In this document: positions 28,105 through 37,041 of the stretch, one piece after another
Layout of the letters: every line of letters begins with the position of its first letter
Numbering within the stretch: the stretch's first letter is position 1
Source of the DNA: Solirubrobacterales bacterium
Lineage (GTDB): Bacteria > Actinomycetota > Thermoleophilia > Solirubrobacterales > Solirubrobacteraceae
Assembly: GCA_003138355.1 (NCBI GenBank)
Contig: PLFX01000004.1
Coordinates: forward strand, 59,642 to 123,641
Direction: 5' to 3'
DNA: 64,000 bases
The notes under the pieces: model-generated
What the model was told of the DNA's origin: nothing
What the model saw: the letters and a program-made list of their open reading frames with translations, nothing else
The model's database searches: none
Program-made: the position numbers and the translations under genes

Positions 28105-29163
28105 ATGCCGGCAACACTCAGCGCTTTGCGTGCCGGCACGGGTAGGCGTCTGCTCGCGGCCTTCCGCGGCGAGCAGACCGACCGCGTGCCGGTCTGGTTC
28201 ATGCGCCAGGCGGGGCGGGCGCTTCCCGAGTACCGAGCGCTGCGCGCAGACCTGGACCTGGTCTCGATGACCCATCGCCCGGAGCTCGTCGCCGAAGTCA
28301 CCGCGCAGCCGGTGCGCCGTTACGGTGTCGACGCGGCGATCCTCTTCTCCGACATCGTCAGCCCGCTCGAAGCGATCGGTGTGGAACTCGCGATCCGTCC
28401 CGGCGTTGGACCCGTGATCGCCTCGCCCCTGCGCACCCCGGCCGACCTGCGCGTACTGCGCCCGTTCGAGCCCGATCTCGACGCGCCGTGGCTCGGGCAG
28501 GCGGTCCGCCTCTGCACGGCCGAGCTCGATGTCCCCGTGATCGGGTTCGTCGGCGGGCCGTTCACGCTCGCGAGCTATCTCGTCGAGGGCGGCCCCTCGA
28601 AGGCTCAGGAGCACACGCGCGCCCTCATGCTGAGCGATGAGCGCACGTGGCGTGCGCTGCTCGACGCGCTCTGCGACATCGCCCTCGCCTCGGCTGCGGC
28701 ACAGGTCGCTGCCGGGGCCGACGCCGTGCAGGTGTTCGACAGCTGGATCGGATCGCTTTCGCCCGATCACTACGAGCGATACGTGCTACCCGTGGTGCGC
28801 AGGCTCTTCGACGGCCTCGCCGGCCTTGGCGTGCCGCGCGTCTACTTCGGCGTCGGGACCGGCCACCTGCTCGAGCTGATGGCACGTGCGCAACCGGACG
28901 TGCTCGGCGTCGATTGGCGCGTGCCGATCGAGCTCGCACGCGCACGCGTACCGGCGACGATCGCGCTCCAGGGCAACCTCGATCCCACGATCTGCCTCGC
29001 GCCTTGGCAAATCGTGGAGGCCGAGGCGCTTTCCCTGCTCGGCCGCGCGCCGGCCCGCGGCTATGTCTTCAACCTCGGCCACGGGGTGCTGCCGGCGACC
29101 TCGCCCGCGACGATGCAGCGCCTCGTCGAGCTCGTGCATTCGCAGAGCGTGCGAAATGAGTGA
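28105..29163 (+). CDS. hemE: Uroporphyrinogen decarboxylase
   Basis: Converts uroporphyrinogen III to coproporphyrinogen III in heme synthesis. The 352-residue protein has the signature VPVWFMRQAGRALPEY, the second motif IGFVGGPFTLASYLVEGG, the DSWIGSLSP region, and the late FNLGHGVLPATSP with the substrate-site His. A TAGCGT box lies eight bases before the ATG, another leaderless layout. It is the first gene of hemE-hemH-hemY and overlaps hemH by eight bases. Confidence 0.96.
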   Translation: MPATLSALRAGTGRRLLAAFRGEQTDRVPVWFMRQAGRALPEYRALRADLDLVSMTHRPELVAEVTAQPVRRYGVDAAILFSDIVSPLEAIGVELAIRPGVGPVIASPLRTPADLRVLRPFEPDLDAPWLGQAVRLCTAELDVPVIGFVGGPFTLASYLVEGGPSKAQEHTRALMLSDERTWRALLDALCDIALASAAAQVAAGADAVQVFDSWIGSLSPDHYERYVLPVVRRLFDGLAGLGVPRVYFGVGTGHLLELMARAQPDVLGVDWRVPIELARARVPATIALQGNLDPTICLAPWQIVEAEALSLLGRAPARGYVFNLGHGVLPATSPATMQRLVELVHSQSVRNE

Positions 29164-30073
29164 GCGCCCGGCGGTGCTGGCGATGGCCTACGGCACGCCT
29201 GCCAGCGCCGCCGCGATCGAGCCCTACTACACGCACATTCGTCGCGGGCGCCCGCCGAGCCCGGACCAGCTCGCGGAGCTGCAGGCCCGCTACGCGGCGA
29301 TCGGCGGCAGCTCGCCCCTGCACGCGATCGCAAGCGCCCAGGCGGCGGCGCTCGCGCGCGAGCTCGGGCTGCGCGTCGAGCTCGGCTACAAGCACACCTC
29401 TCCGTTCATCGAGGATGCGCTGGCGCGCCTTGTCGAGGACGGATCGCGGCGGATCGTCGGCATCGTGCTCGCACCACACTTCTCGGAGCTCAGCGTCGGC
29501 GAATACGCGCGGCGGCTCGAGGCTGCGGCCGCCGGCGCCGAGGATCCGCCCGTCGTGAGCGTCGTCCGCGAGTGGCACCTGGCCCCGCCTTACCTCGACT
29601 ATCTCGCCGCGGCGGTCCTCGACGCGCTCGCCCGCCTTCCAGCCGACCGGCGCGCCGGCGCGCACGTGCTCTTCACGGCGCACAGCCTGCCCGCACGCAT
29701 CCTCGACAGCGGCGACCCCTATCCCGAGCAGCTGCGCGAGAGCGCTGCGGCCGTTGCCGAGCTCGCCGGCCTCGAGCGCTGGGGCACCGCGTGGCAGAGC
29801 GCGGGGCGCACGAGCGAGCAGTGGCTCGGTCCCGATGTGCTCGACTCACTCAGCGCGCTGGCCGGCGCCGGCGCGCCGGCTGTCGTCGTCTGTCCCGCCG
29901 GCTTCGTCTCCGACCATCTCGAGATCCTCTATGACCTCGACATCGAGGCGCGTGAGCGCGCGGCGTCGCTTGGCATCGCCTTTGCACGGACGGCATTGCC
30001 GAACGCGGCGCCCGAGCTGATCGCGGCGCTCGCCGGAGCGGTGCGCGAAGAGCTCGCGGAGCGGGTCGCTTGA
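29156..30073 (+). CDS. hemH: Ferrochelatase (coproporphyrin type expected)
   Basis: Inserts iron into porphyrin. The 305-residue protein shows LAMAYGTPAS, YKHTSPFIEDAL, the conserved metal-site His in LFTAHSLPARIL, and CPAGFVSDHLEILYDLDIEA with the catalytic Glu. In actinobacteria the enzyme usually acts on coproporphyrin III (CpfC), and pairing with an adjacent HemY supports this. The open frame extends upstream into hemE; the ATG at 29156 gives family length. TTGA overlap with hemY. Confidence 0.94.
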   Translation: MSERPAVLAMAYGTPASAAAIEPYYTHIRRGRPPSPDQLAELQARYAAIGGSSPLHAIASAQAAALARELGLRVELGYKHTSPFIEDALARLVEDGSRRIVGIVLAPHFSELSVGEYARRLEAAAAGAEDPPVVSVVREWHLAPPYLDYLAAAVLDALARLPADRRAGAHVLFTAHSLPARILDSGDPYPEQLRESAAAVAELAGLERWGTAWQSAGRTSEQWLGPDVLDSLSALAGAGAPAVVVCPAGFVSDHLEILYDLDIEARERAASLGIAFARTALPNAAPELIAALAGAVREELAERVA

Positions 30074-31506
30074 GCCGCCCGGCGCACGTGGTCGTCGTCG
30101 GAGGCGGAATCACCGGCCTCGCGGCGGCGCATCGCCTGACCCGCGTCAGCTCGCGCGATGTCCAAGTCACGCTCCTCGAGGCCGGCGAGCGCTTCGGCGG
30201 CGTGATCCGCACGCGCCAGTTCGCCGGGCGTCGCTTCGACTGCGGGCCCGAGGCAATGCTCGCCGCGATCCCGCACGGCCCTCGGCTCTGCCATGAGCTC
30301 GGGCTGGCCGGCGAGCTCGTCGCGCCGGCGAACGATCAACCATTTCTGTGGACGCGCGGCTCGCTGCGCCGGCTGCCGCCCCGCCTGCTCGCGGGGGTTC
30401 CCGACGGCACGCGCGCCGTCCTTGCGACGAGGATCCTCTCGCCACTCGGGCTCGCGCGAGCCGGCGTTGACCTGCTCGCCCCCTCGCGCCCGCTCACGAC
30501 CGACGTCTCGATCGGATCGCTCGTCCGCCGCCGCCTCGGGCGCGAGGCGCACGAGCAGCTGATCGAGCCGCTGCTGGGCGGCATCCACGCCGGTGAATGC
30601 GATGCGCTCAGCGTCCGCGCGATCGCGCCACAGCTTGCCGCCGCGCTCGCTCGCGGTCACGGCCTGGTGCGCGGCCTGCGCGCCGCCGCGCGGGAGACGC
30701 CGGCGCCCGTCGGCCCGACGTTTCTCGCGCTCGAGGACGGCCTCGAGTCGCTGATCGTCGCGCTTGTCGAGCATCTCGCGACCCGTGTCGAGCTTCGCGC
30801 TGGGTGCGCGCTCGAGAGCCTGGCCGTTACGCCCGGGGGAGCGTTCGCGCTCGCGCTCGCGAGCGGCGAGACCTTGCAGGCCGACCACGTGCTGCTGGCG
30901 GTGCCGGCGCCGGCGGCCTCCCGGCTGCTTGCCGGCATCGCGCCGCCCGCAGCTGCCGAGCTTGGCGAGATCGACTACGCCTCGGTCGCGACGATCGCGC
31001 TCGCCTATCCGCCCGACGCACTGCGGCGCCCGCTCACCGGGAGCGGCTTTCTTGTGCCGCGCAGCGAACATCGGACGGTGACCGCCTGCACCTGGTCCTC
31101 AGCCAAGTGGGCGCATCTAGGCGGGGATCCGGTCCTGGTACGGGCGTCCGTCGGACACAGCGCCGACGAGCGCTCGCCGGCGCTCGCCGACGACGAGCTC
31201 GTCCGCATCGTCCACGACGAGCTCGCTGGCGCGATGGACATCAGGGGCGAGCCGCTCGAGGCAAGGGTGAGCCGCTTCGAACGCTCACTCCCGCAATACG
31301 CCGTCGGCCATCTCGAGCGTCTCGGACGGATCGAGGCAGCGCTCGCTGAGGCGCCCGGCGTGCATCTGGCCGGGGCCGCCTACCGCGGCGTCGGCATCGG
31401 CGCCTGCATTCGCGACGGCGAGTCCGCTGCGCTGGCGATCGCGGCTGCCTTGGACCCGGCGGCCGGCAGCGCGCAAGCAACGAGCACGAGGCAAGCGAGC
31501 GGCTGA
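30070..31506 (+). CDS. hemY: Oxygen-dependent (copro)porphyrinogen oxidase
   Basis: FAD enzyme that oxidises coproporphyrinogen III (or protoporphyrinogen IX). The 478-residue protein has the FAD motif VVVVGGGITGLAAAHRL, GERFGGVIRTRQFAG, FDCGPEAMLA, EPLLGGIHAGECDALSVRA and the C-terminal FAD contact VHLAGAAYRGVGIGACIRDG. It starts at a TTG overlapping the hemH stop. In the coproporphyrin-dependent route this enzyme (CgoX) precedes the HemH-type chelatase. A strong terminator follows. Confidence 0.94.
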   Translation: MSRPAHVVVVGGGITGLAAAHRLTRVSSRDVQVTLLEAGERFGGVIRTRQFAGRRFDCGPEAMLAAIPHGPRLCHELGLAGELVAPANDQPFLWTRGSLRRLPPRLLAGVPDGTRAVLATRILSPLGLARAGVDLLAPSRPLTTDVSIGSLVRRRLGREAHEQLIEPLLGGIHAGECDALSVRAIAPQLAAALARGHGLVRGLRAAARETPAPVGPTFLALEDGLESLIVALVEHLATRVELRAGCALESLAVTPGGAFALALASGETLQADHVLLAVPAPAASRLLAGIAPPAAAELGEIDYASVATIALAYPPDALRRPLTGSGFLVPRSEHRTVTACTWSSAKWAHLGGDPVLVRASVGHSADERSPALADDELVRIVHDELAGAMDIRGEPLEARVSRFERSLPQYAVGHLERLGRIEAALAEAPGVHLAGAAYRGVGIGACIRDGESAALAIAAALDPAAGSAQATSTRQASG

Positions 31507-31517
31507 CCCGCGCCAGA

Positions 31518-31550
31518 GAAGAAGCCCGCCTGGGCGGGCTTCTTCCTTTC
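31518..31550 (+). terminator. Intrinsic terminator after hemY
   Basis: GAAGAAGCCCGCC pairs perfectly with GGCGGGCTTCTTC (31533-31545), followed by CTTTC. The A/T ends of the stem give a T-run on both strands, so it may stop the tRNA transcript coming the other way as well. Confidence 0.85.
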
Positions 31551-31552
31551 AG

Positions 31553-31624
31553 CTGCGGGACAGGGACTCGAACCCCAAATTCCTGGTCCAGAGCCAGACG
31601 TGTTGCCGATTACACCATCCCGCA
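31553..31624 (-). tRNA. tRNA-Gln, anticodon CUG
   Basis: Minus strand folds as a full cloverleaf of 72 bases: acceptor TGCGGGA / TCCCGCA, D arm GTGT...ACAC, anticodon stem TCTGG/CCAGG with loop CTCTGGA (anticodon CTG), and a T arm with GGTTCGAGTCC. The discriminator base is G, as expected for glutamine tRNAs. CCA is not encoded. Confidence 0.95.
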
Positions 31625-31667
31625 ATGGGCTGGCGGCGCCTTTCAGGGTGCGCCGCGGGCTCCTCCG

Positions 31668-31673
31668 ATTATA
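31668..31673 (-). promoter_or_regulatory. -10 box of tRNA-Gln
   Basis: Consensus TATAAT on the minus strand, 43 bases upstream of the mature tRNA 5' end. No clear -35 is seen. It lies in the space after the ABC-2 permease stop. Confidence 0.6.
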
Positions 31674-31696
31674 GATCGGCTGGCGCCGCGCTCGAT

Positions 31697-32482
31697 TCAG
31701 GCGCGGTAGGGCTGGCGTAGGAACCGTGCCATCGCCACGAGCCCCACGACGAGCCAGATGGCGAGCGTCAGCAGGTCCGTGGAGTTGAACCCGGCGCCGC
31801 GCGTGAACGGGTTGAACGCGTACTGCATGCCGTGCGCGAGCGGGCGGATCGGGAAGACCTTGCCGATGTCCGAGAGCACCGTCGGCAGCTTGAAGTGGAA
31901 CCAGATCCCGGAGATGAAGGTGAGCGGGAGGATCGCCGCGTTTGCGACGGCAGGTGCGGCCTCGGCGTTCGCGACGTAGCGGACGATGCCGATGCCGAGC
32001 GCGGTGAACGTTGCGGCGCCAAGCGCCAGCGTCACGAGCAGGCCCGGTAGCGTCGCCGTGCGCACGTCTGCACCGTAGGCGTAATGCCCGAGTAGGAGCA
32101 CGACCACGGTCATCAGCGCGGTGACGACGATCGTCGAGCCGATCCGCGCGCTGATATAGGCCCAGGCGGGCAGCGGCGTGCCGGCGACGCGCTTGAGCAC
32201 GCCGTCGTCGCGCAGGACGGCGGTGCCGATCGCCATGTTGTTGAAGGTCGTGGCGATCACGCCGTAGGCGAGGATCCCGGGAACGAAGAAGGTGACGTAG
32301 GTGATACTGCGCCCGCCGCCGATCCCGATCGACTGATGCTGGAAGATCGAGGAGAACAGCACGAGGAAGATCACCGGCAGCAGGAAGACGAAGAACGCGC
32401 CGGCACGGTTGCGCCAGAACGCGCGCTGCTCGTAGAGGATCTGCCAGCCGACGAGCGCGAGATCGCGGCGCAGCCTGCTCAT
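31697..32482 (-). CDS. ABC-2 type transporter permease
   Basis: Membrane protein of 261 residues with six hydrophobic spans and the ABC-2 pattern: an N-terminal amphipathic segment (YEQRAFWRNRAGAFFVFLLP), a central VLRDDGVLKRVAGTPLP coupling loop, and a final WLVVGLVAMARFLRQPYR helix. It is the partner of the DrrA-like ATPase just upstream (ATGA overlap). Drug or lipid export is likely, but no substrate can be named. Confidence 0.9.
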   Translation of the reverse strand: MSRLRRDLALVGWQILYEQRAFWRNRAGAFFVFLLPVIFLVLFSSIFQHQSIGIGGGRSITYVTFFVPGILAYGVIATTFNNMAIGTAVLRDDGVLKRVAGTPLPAWAYISARIGSTIVVTALMTVVVLLLGHYAYGADVRTATLPGLLVTLALGAATFTALGIGIVRYVANAEAAPAVANAAILPLTFISGIWFHFKLPTVLSDIGKVFPIRPLAHGMQYAFNPFTRGAGFNSTDLLTLAIWLVVGLVAMARFLRQPYRA

Positions 32483-33393
32483 GCCGGTGCCGCCTCGTGC
32501 TCGCCCGTCAGCTCGAGGTAGATGTCCTCAAGCGTCGGCTGCGTCACGCTGAAGTGCTCGAGCTCGATCCCGCGCTCGAGCGCCCAGCCCGTGATCGCCG
32601 CCGTCGCGCGCACCGTGTCGTGAGTGCGCACGGCGATGCTCCGGCCGTCAGCCATCACCTCTCCCTCGACCGGCGGGAGCTGCTCGGCGGCCTTTGCGTC
32701 GGGCAGCTCGAAGCGGATCGTGCTCGGGCGCAGCTCGCGCCCGCCGAGCGCTCGCGGCGTGTCAACGGCCACGATCGCGCCGGCGCGCATCACCGCGACG
32801 CGGTCGGCGAGCGTCTGCGCCTCGTCCATGAAGTGCGTCGTCAGGAAGACCGTCTTGCCGAGCTGGCAGAGCGCACGGATCGTCGACCAGGCGTGCCGGC
32901 GCGCCGCGGGATCGAAGCCGGTCGTGGGCTCGTCGAGGAACAGCAGCTCGGGCTCGCCGACGAGCGCCAGCGCGAGATCGAGGCGGCGTCGCTGCCCGCC
33001 GGACAAGTCGCTTGCCCGCGTGTCGCGCTTGGCGTCGAGCTCGACCATTTCGATCAGCTCGTCGACCCCGCGGCGGTGCTCGTAGTAGCGCCCATACATC
33101 TCGATCAGCTCGGCGACCGTCAGGCTCGTCTGGATGCCGCAGGACTGGAGCACGATGCCGATTCGCTCGCGCAGCTCCCGCGAGCCGTGCGCGGGATCAA
33201 TGCCGAGCACGCTGACGGCGCCGCGCTCGCGCGTGCGGTAGCCCTCGAGGATCTCGACCGTGGTCGTCTTGCCCGCGCCGTTCGGTCCGAGTAGGCAGAA
33301 CACTTCGCCCATCGCCACCTCGAAGCTGACGCCGGAAACGGCCTCGAGCGAGCCATAGGACTTGTGCAGGTCCCGGACCTCGATCGCGTTCAC
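32479..33393 (-). CDS. ABC transporter ATP-binding protein, DrrA/CcmA type
   Basis: ATPase of 304 residues: Walker A LLGPNGAGKTTT, signature DLSGGQRRRLDLAL, Walker B LLFLDEPTTGFDP, switch His in LTTHFMDEA. A C-terminal domain of about 80 residues, ending SVTQPTLEDIYLELTG, is typical of the DRA family of drug and natural-product exporters. Forms a two-gene unit with the ABC-2 permease. Confidence 0.92.
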   Translation of the reverse strand: MNAIEVRDLHKSYGSLEAVSGVSFEVAMGEVFCLLGPNGAGKTTTVEILEGYRTRERGAVSVLGIDPAHGSRELRERIGIVLQSCGIQTSLTVAELIEMYGRYYEHRRGVDELIEMVELDAKRDTRASDLSGGQRRRLDLALALVGEPELLFLDEPTTGFDPAARRHAWSTIRALCQLGKTVFLTTHFMDEAQTLADRVAVMRAGAIVAVDTPRALGGRELRPSTIRFELPDAKAAEQLPPVEGEVMADGRSIAVRTHDTVRATAAITGWALERGIELEHFSVTQPTLEDIYLELTGEHEAAPA

Positions 33394-33439
33394 GGGGCGC
33401 AGGATAACGCGTGTAAGTGAGTAATCGCTTTGTAACCGG

Positions 33440-35257
33440 TCAGGCCGCGGCGTCCTCGGACCAGTCGCGGTAAAGGCGCGCGTAGACGCCGCCGGCGGCG
33501 ATCAGCTCCTCGTGCGAGCCCTGCTCGGCGATCTGCCCATGCTCGAGCACGACGATCCTGCTGGCGCCGCGGATCGTCGAGAGCCGGTGCGCGATGACGA
33601 TCGCGGTACGCCCCGCCAGCAGCCGCCGCATCCCTTCCTCGATGCGCCGCTCCGAGCGCAGGTCGAGGTTCGAGGTCGCCTCGTCGAGAACGAGGATGCG
33701 CGGATCGGCTGCGAGCGCGCGCGCGAAGGAGACGAGCTGGCGCTGCCCCGCGGAGAGCTGCACGCCGCGCTCGCCGATCTCGGTCTCGTAGCCGTCGGGG
33801 AGCGCCGAGATCAGCTCGTGGGCGCCGACCGCGTGCGCGGCCGCCTCGATCTCGCTCGCGTCGGCGTCCGGCCTGCCGAACGCGATATTCGCGCGGATCG
33901 TCCCCGAGAACAGGAACGCCTCCTGCGGAACGACGCCGAGCTGCGAGCGCAGCGAGGCGAAGGACACCTCGCGCACGTCGCGCCCGTCGATCAGCACGCG
34001 GCCCGAGCTCACGTCGTAGAAGCGCGCGACGAGTTTCGCGAAGGTCGACTTCCCGGCTCCCGTGGCCCCGACGAGCGCCACCGTCTCGCCTGGCGCGATC
34101 GCGAGCGAAAGGTCGTCGAGCGCGAGCACGCGCGCGGAGCCCTCGTCCTCGCCGCGCCGGCGCGGATAGGCGAAGCTCACGTGCTCGAAGCTCAGCGCGC
34201 CGCGCAGCCGCGGCAGCGTCAGCGCCTGCGCGTCCTCGACCATGTCCGGCTGCTCGTCGAGCAGCTCGAAGATCTTGTCGAGCGCCGCCATCGCCGCCTG
34301 GTAGGTCGTGTAGAGCTGGGAGAGCTGCGTGATCGGGTTGAAGAAGTTGCTGAGCGCCGCCAGGAAGCCGACGAGGATGCCGACGGCGAGGTGACCGTCG
34401 AGCACCTGGCTGCCGCCATACAGCAGCACGACGACCGTCGCGAGCGCCGAAACGAGCTCGATCGAGGGGAAGTACGCGGCGTTCAGGTAGACCGTCGTCA
34501 TGTTCGCCGCGCGGTTGCCCGCGTTGAGCTCGGCGAACTCGCGCTGGTGGCGCGGCTCCTGGCCGAAGGCCCGCACCACGCGCACGCCGGAAAGGGTCTC
34601 CTGCAGGTAGCCGGTGATCGCGCCGATCGTTTCGCGGGTCCGCTTGTACGCGTCCGCCGATGCGATCCTGAACGCGAGCGAGGCCGCGAAGATCACGGGG
34701 ATCATCGTGAAGGTGATCAGCGCCAGCTTCACGTCGAAGGTGAGCAGGATCACGAGTGTCCCGAGGAGCGTCAGCCCACCCTGGAAGAGCGTGACGACGC
34801 TGTCGGTGACGAGGCTGTCGAGCGCCTCGACATCGTTTGTCATCCGCGAGATCAGGACGCCGGTCGGACGCGTCTCGTAGAAGCCAACCGGCAGTCGCTG
34901 CAGGTGATCGAAGATCGAGAGTCGCAGGTCGGCAAGCGCGCGCTGGCCGACCCATTCGACGAGATACGTTTGCGCTGCCGTCATCACCCAGACGACGAGC
35001 GCCGCCGCGAAGAACCCGGCGACGATCAGCGCGAGGACCGTCATGTCGTGCTTGACGATTCCGTCGTCGATCGCGTAGGCCACGAGCGGTGCCGGGGCTA
35101 GCGAGGCTGCGGTGCCGCTGACGAGCGCGAAGACCATCATCGCGACGCGCCCACGGTAGGGACGCAGCAGCGCCGCGAGGCCGCGCAGGCGCCGCGTCCG
35201 CCCGCGCGTACCGCGCAGGCGGCGGGCGATATCGCGCGCGCGCAGGCGGACGCTCAT
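33440..35257 (-). CDS. ABC exporter, fused membrane and ATPase domains (second of pair)
   Basis: Type IV ABC exporter half of 605 residues: six membrane helices in the first 320 residues, then ATPase with Walker A LVGATGAGKSTFAKLVARFY, signature LSAGQRQLVSFARAL, Walker B ILVLDEATSNLD and switch His in IAHRLSTI. The preceding gene encodes a second half-transporter that overlaps by ATGA, so the working unit is probably a heterodimer of the multidrug type. Confidence 0.93.
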   Translation of the reverse strand: MSVRLRARDIARRLRGTRGRTRRLRGLAALLRPYRGRVAMMVFALVSGTAASLAPAPLVAYAIDDGIVKHDMTVLALIVAGFFAAALVVWVMTAAQTYLVEWVGQRALADLRLSIFDHLQRLPVGFYETRPTGVLISRMTNDVEALDSLVTDSVVTLFQGGLTLLGTLVILLTFDVKLALITFTMIPVIFAASLAFRIASADAYKRTRETIGAITGYLQETLSGVRVVRAFGQEPRHQREFAELNAGNRAANMTTVYLNAAYFPSIELVSALATVVVLLYGGSQVLDGHLAVGILVGFLAALSNFFNPITQLSQLYTTYQAAMAALDKIFELLDEQPDMVEDAQALTLPRLRGALSFEHVSFAYPRRRGEDEGSARVLALDDLSLAIAPGETVALVGATGAGKSTFAKLVARFYDVSSGRVLIDGRDVREVSFASLRSQLGVVPQEAFLFSGTIRANIAFGRPDADASEIEAAAHAVGAHELISALPDGYETEIGERGVQLSAGQRQLVSFARALAADPRILVLDEATSNLDLRSERRIEEGMRRLLAGRTAIVIAHRLSTIRGASRIVVLEHGQIAEQGSHEELIAAGGVYARLYRDWSEDAAA

Positions 35258-37020
35258 CGCGGCGCCGCCCCGATCCGGCGCCGGCGAGCCGGTTGCTGCT
35301 CAGCCTCGGTCTGCTCGATGATCTCGCGGTACAGCTGCGAGCCCACCAAGAGCTCGGCGTGCGTCCCGTGCGCCGCGAGCACTCCACGATCGAGCACCAC
35401 GACGTCGTTCGCGAGGGTGATCGTCGAGAGCCGGTGCGCGATGATGATCGTCGTCCGCCCGGCCATCACCTCGCCCAGCGCGAGCTTGATTGCGTGCTCG
35501 GTGCTCGCGTCGACGGAGGAGGTCGCATCGTCGAGGATCAGGATTCGCGGGTCGGCGAGGATCGCGCGGGCTATCGCGAGGCGCTGTCGCTGCCCGCCGG
35601 AGACGGTCAGGCCCCGCTCGCCGATTCGCGTGTCATAGCCCTCGGGCAGGCTGCGGATGAACTCGTCCGCCTGGGCGCGGCGCGCCGCCTCCTCGACCTC
35701 CGCGCGCGCCGCCCGCGGGCGCGCGTAGGCGATGTTCGAGTGCACGCTCGTCGAGAAGAGGAAGGGATCATCGCCGGTCAGCGCGATCGCGCGCCGCAGC
35801 GAGCCGATCTCGACCTCGCGCACGTCGGCCCCGTCGATCAGGATGCGCCCCGCGCTCGGGTCGTAGAGGCGCGGCACGAGCATCGCGAGCGTCGTCTTGC
35901 CCGAGCCGGTGGCCCCGACGAGCGCCACCGTCGTGCCGGCGGCGATCGTGAGGTCGATGTCGGCAAGCGCGTCGGCCTTCGCTCCGTCGTAGCGCAGGGA
36001 GACTCCTTCGAAGCGGATCTCGCCGGAGCCCGGGGGCAGCGGTGGCGCGCCGGCAAGCGAGCGCAGCAGTGGCTGGCGGTCGAGGATCTGGAAGATGCGG
36101 CTTCCTGAGGCGGCTGCCCGCTGGGCCATCGTGAGCGAGATGCCGAGCGTCTGCATCGGGCTCAGCAGCATCAAAAGGTAGAGGTAGAACGCGGTGAAAT
36201 CGCCAAGGTTCAGGTGGTGGTGCACCACCTGGTCGCCGCCGACGAGGAGCACGGCCGCCAGGCCGAGCTGCGGCAGGAAGCCGATCAGCGGGTTGTAGCG
36301 GGTCTGCAGACGTGCCTCGACGAGCGACTGGGCGAAGACGCGCTCCACCGCGCGCTCGAAGCGCGCGCGCTGGTGCGCTTCGCGCGCGAACGCCTTGACG
36401 ACGCGAACGCCGGCAATGCTCTCCTGGGCCTCGGCGGTCAGCTCGGCGATCCTCTGCTGCACCTCTTCGAGAGCGGGCCGCGCGCGCATGCTGTAGCGGT
36501 GCGTCGTGTAGACGACGAGCGGCACGGGAGCCAGCGCGATCAACGCGAGCAGCGGCTGGAGCACGAGCATCGCGACCGCCGCGAGCAGGATCGTCATCGC
36601 GGACTGGACGATGAAGATCAGCCCGTACCCGAGGAAGAAGCGCACCGACTGGAGGTCCACGGTCACTCGCGACATCAGCTGGCCGGTCTGCTGCCGGTCG
36701 AAGAACGCCAGCTCGAGCGCTTGCAGCCGGCCGAACAGCGCTTCGCGCAGGTCGTACTCGACGCCCAGCGAGACGCGCCCGGCGACCAGTCGCCGTCCGA
36801 GCGTCAACGCCAGCCGCGCGAGGCCCGCTCCGGCGATCGCCACCGCGTAGCCGACGAGCTCGCTGCGGTGATGCCCGTAGCGAATCGCGTTCACGGCCGC
36901 ACCGCTGAGCTCGGGAATCGCGACGGTCGCGATCATTGCGAGCCCGGCAAGCGTGAACGAGATGATCACGCCTGTGCGGTACGGCCGCAGGAAGCCAAGC
37001 AGCCGGCCGAACGTCTGCAC
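35254..37020 (-). CDS. ABC exporter, fused membrane and ATPase domains (first of pair)
   Basis: Half-transporter of 588 residues starting VQTFGRLLGFLRPYRTG, with six membrane helices, then Walker A LVGATGSGKTTLAMLVPRLY, signature LTVSGGQRQRLAIARAI, Walker B ILILDDATSSVD (with Asp in place of the usual catalytic Glu) and IIIAHRLSTI. The Asp suggests this half holds the degenerate site of a heterodimeric exporter, with Glu in its partner. The open frame reaches 37092, but the GTG at 37020 has a TATATT -10 box seven bases upstream and is taken as a leaderless start. Confidence 0.93.
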   Translation of the reverse strand: MQTFGRLLGFLRPYRTGVIISFTLAGLAMIATVAIPELSGAAVNAIRYGHHRSELVGYAVAIAGAGLARLALTLGRRLVAGRVSLGVEYDLREALFGRLQALELAFFDRQQTGQLMSRVTVDLQSVRFFLGYGLIFIVQSAMTILLAAVAMLVLQPLLALIALAPVPLVVYTTHRYSMRARPALEEVQQRIAELTAEAQESIAGVRVVKAFAREAHQRARFERAVERVFAQSLVEARLQTRYNPLIGFLPQLGLAAVLLVGGDQVVHHHLNLGDFTAFYLYLLMLLSPMQTLGISLTMAQRAAASGSRIFQILDRQPLLRSLAGAPPLPPGSGEIRFEGVSLRYDGAKADALADIDLTIAAGTTVALVGATGSGKTTLAMLVPRLYDPSAGRILIDGADVREVEIGSLRRAIALTGDDPFLFSTSVHSNIAYARPRAARAEVEEAARRAQADEFIRSLPEGYDTRIGERGLTVSGGQRQRLAIARAILADPRILILDDATSSVDASTEHAIKLALGEVMAGRTTIIIAHRLSTITLANDVVVLDRGVLAAHGTHAELLVGSQLYREIIEQTEAEQQPARRRRIGAAPR

Positions 37021-37027
37021 TTCACAA

Positions 37028-37035
37028 AATATAGT
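37028..37035. promoter_or_regulatory. Overlapping divergent -10 boxes (bidirectional promoter)
   Basis: The eight bases AATATAGT hold TATATT on the minus strand (37028-37033) and TATAGT on the plus strand (37030-37035). Seven bases lead to the GTG at 37020 on one side and six bases to the ATG at 37042 on the other. Both genes therefore appear leaderless and share one core. Confidence 0.65.
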
Positions 37036-37041
37036 GGGGAC

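Noticed and set aside
33512..35101. 529-residue plus-strand open frame opposite the ABC exporter
   Set aside because: Antisense shadow with repetitive Arg/Glu/Asp composition; the minus strand encodes a complete ABC exporter.
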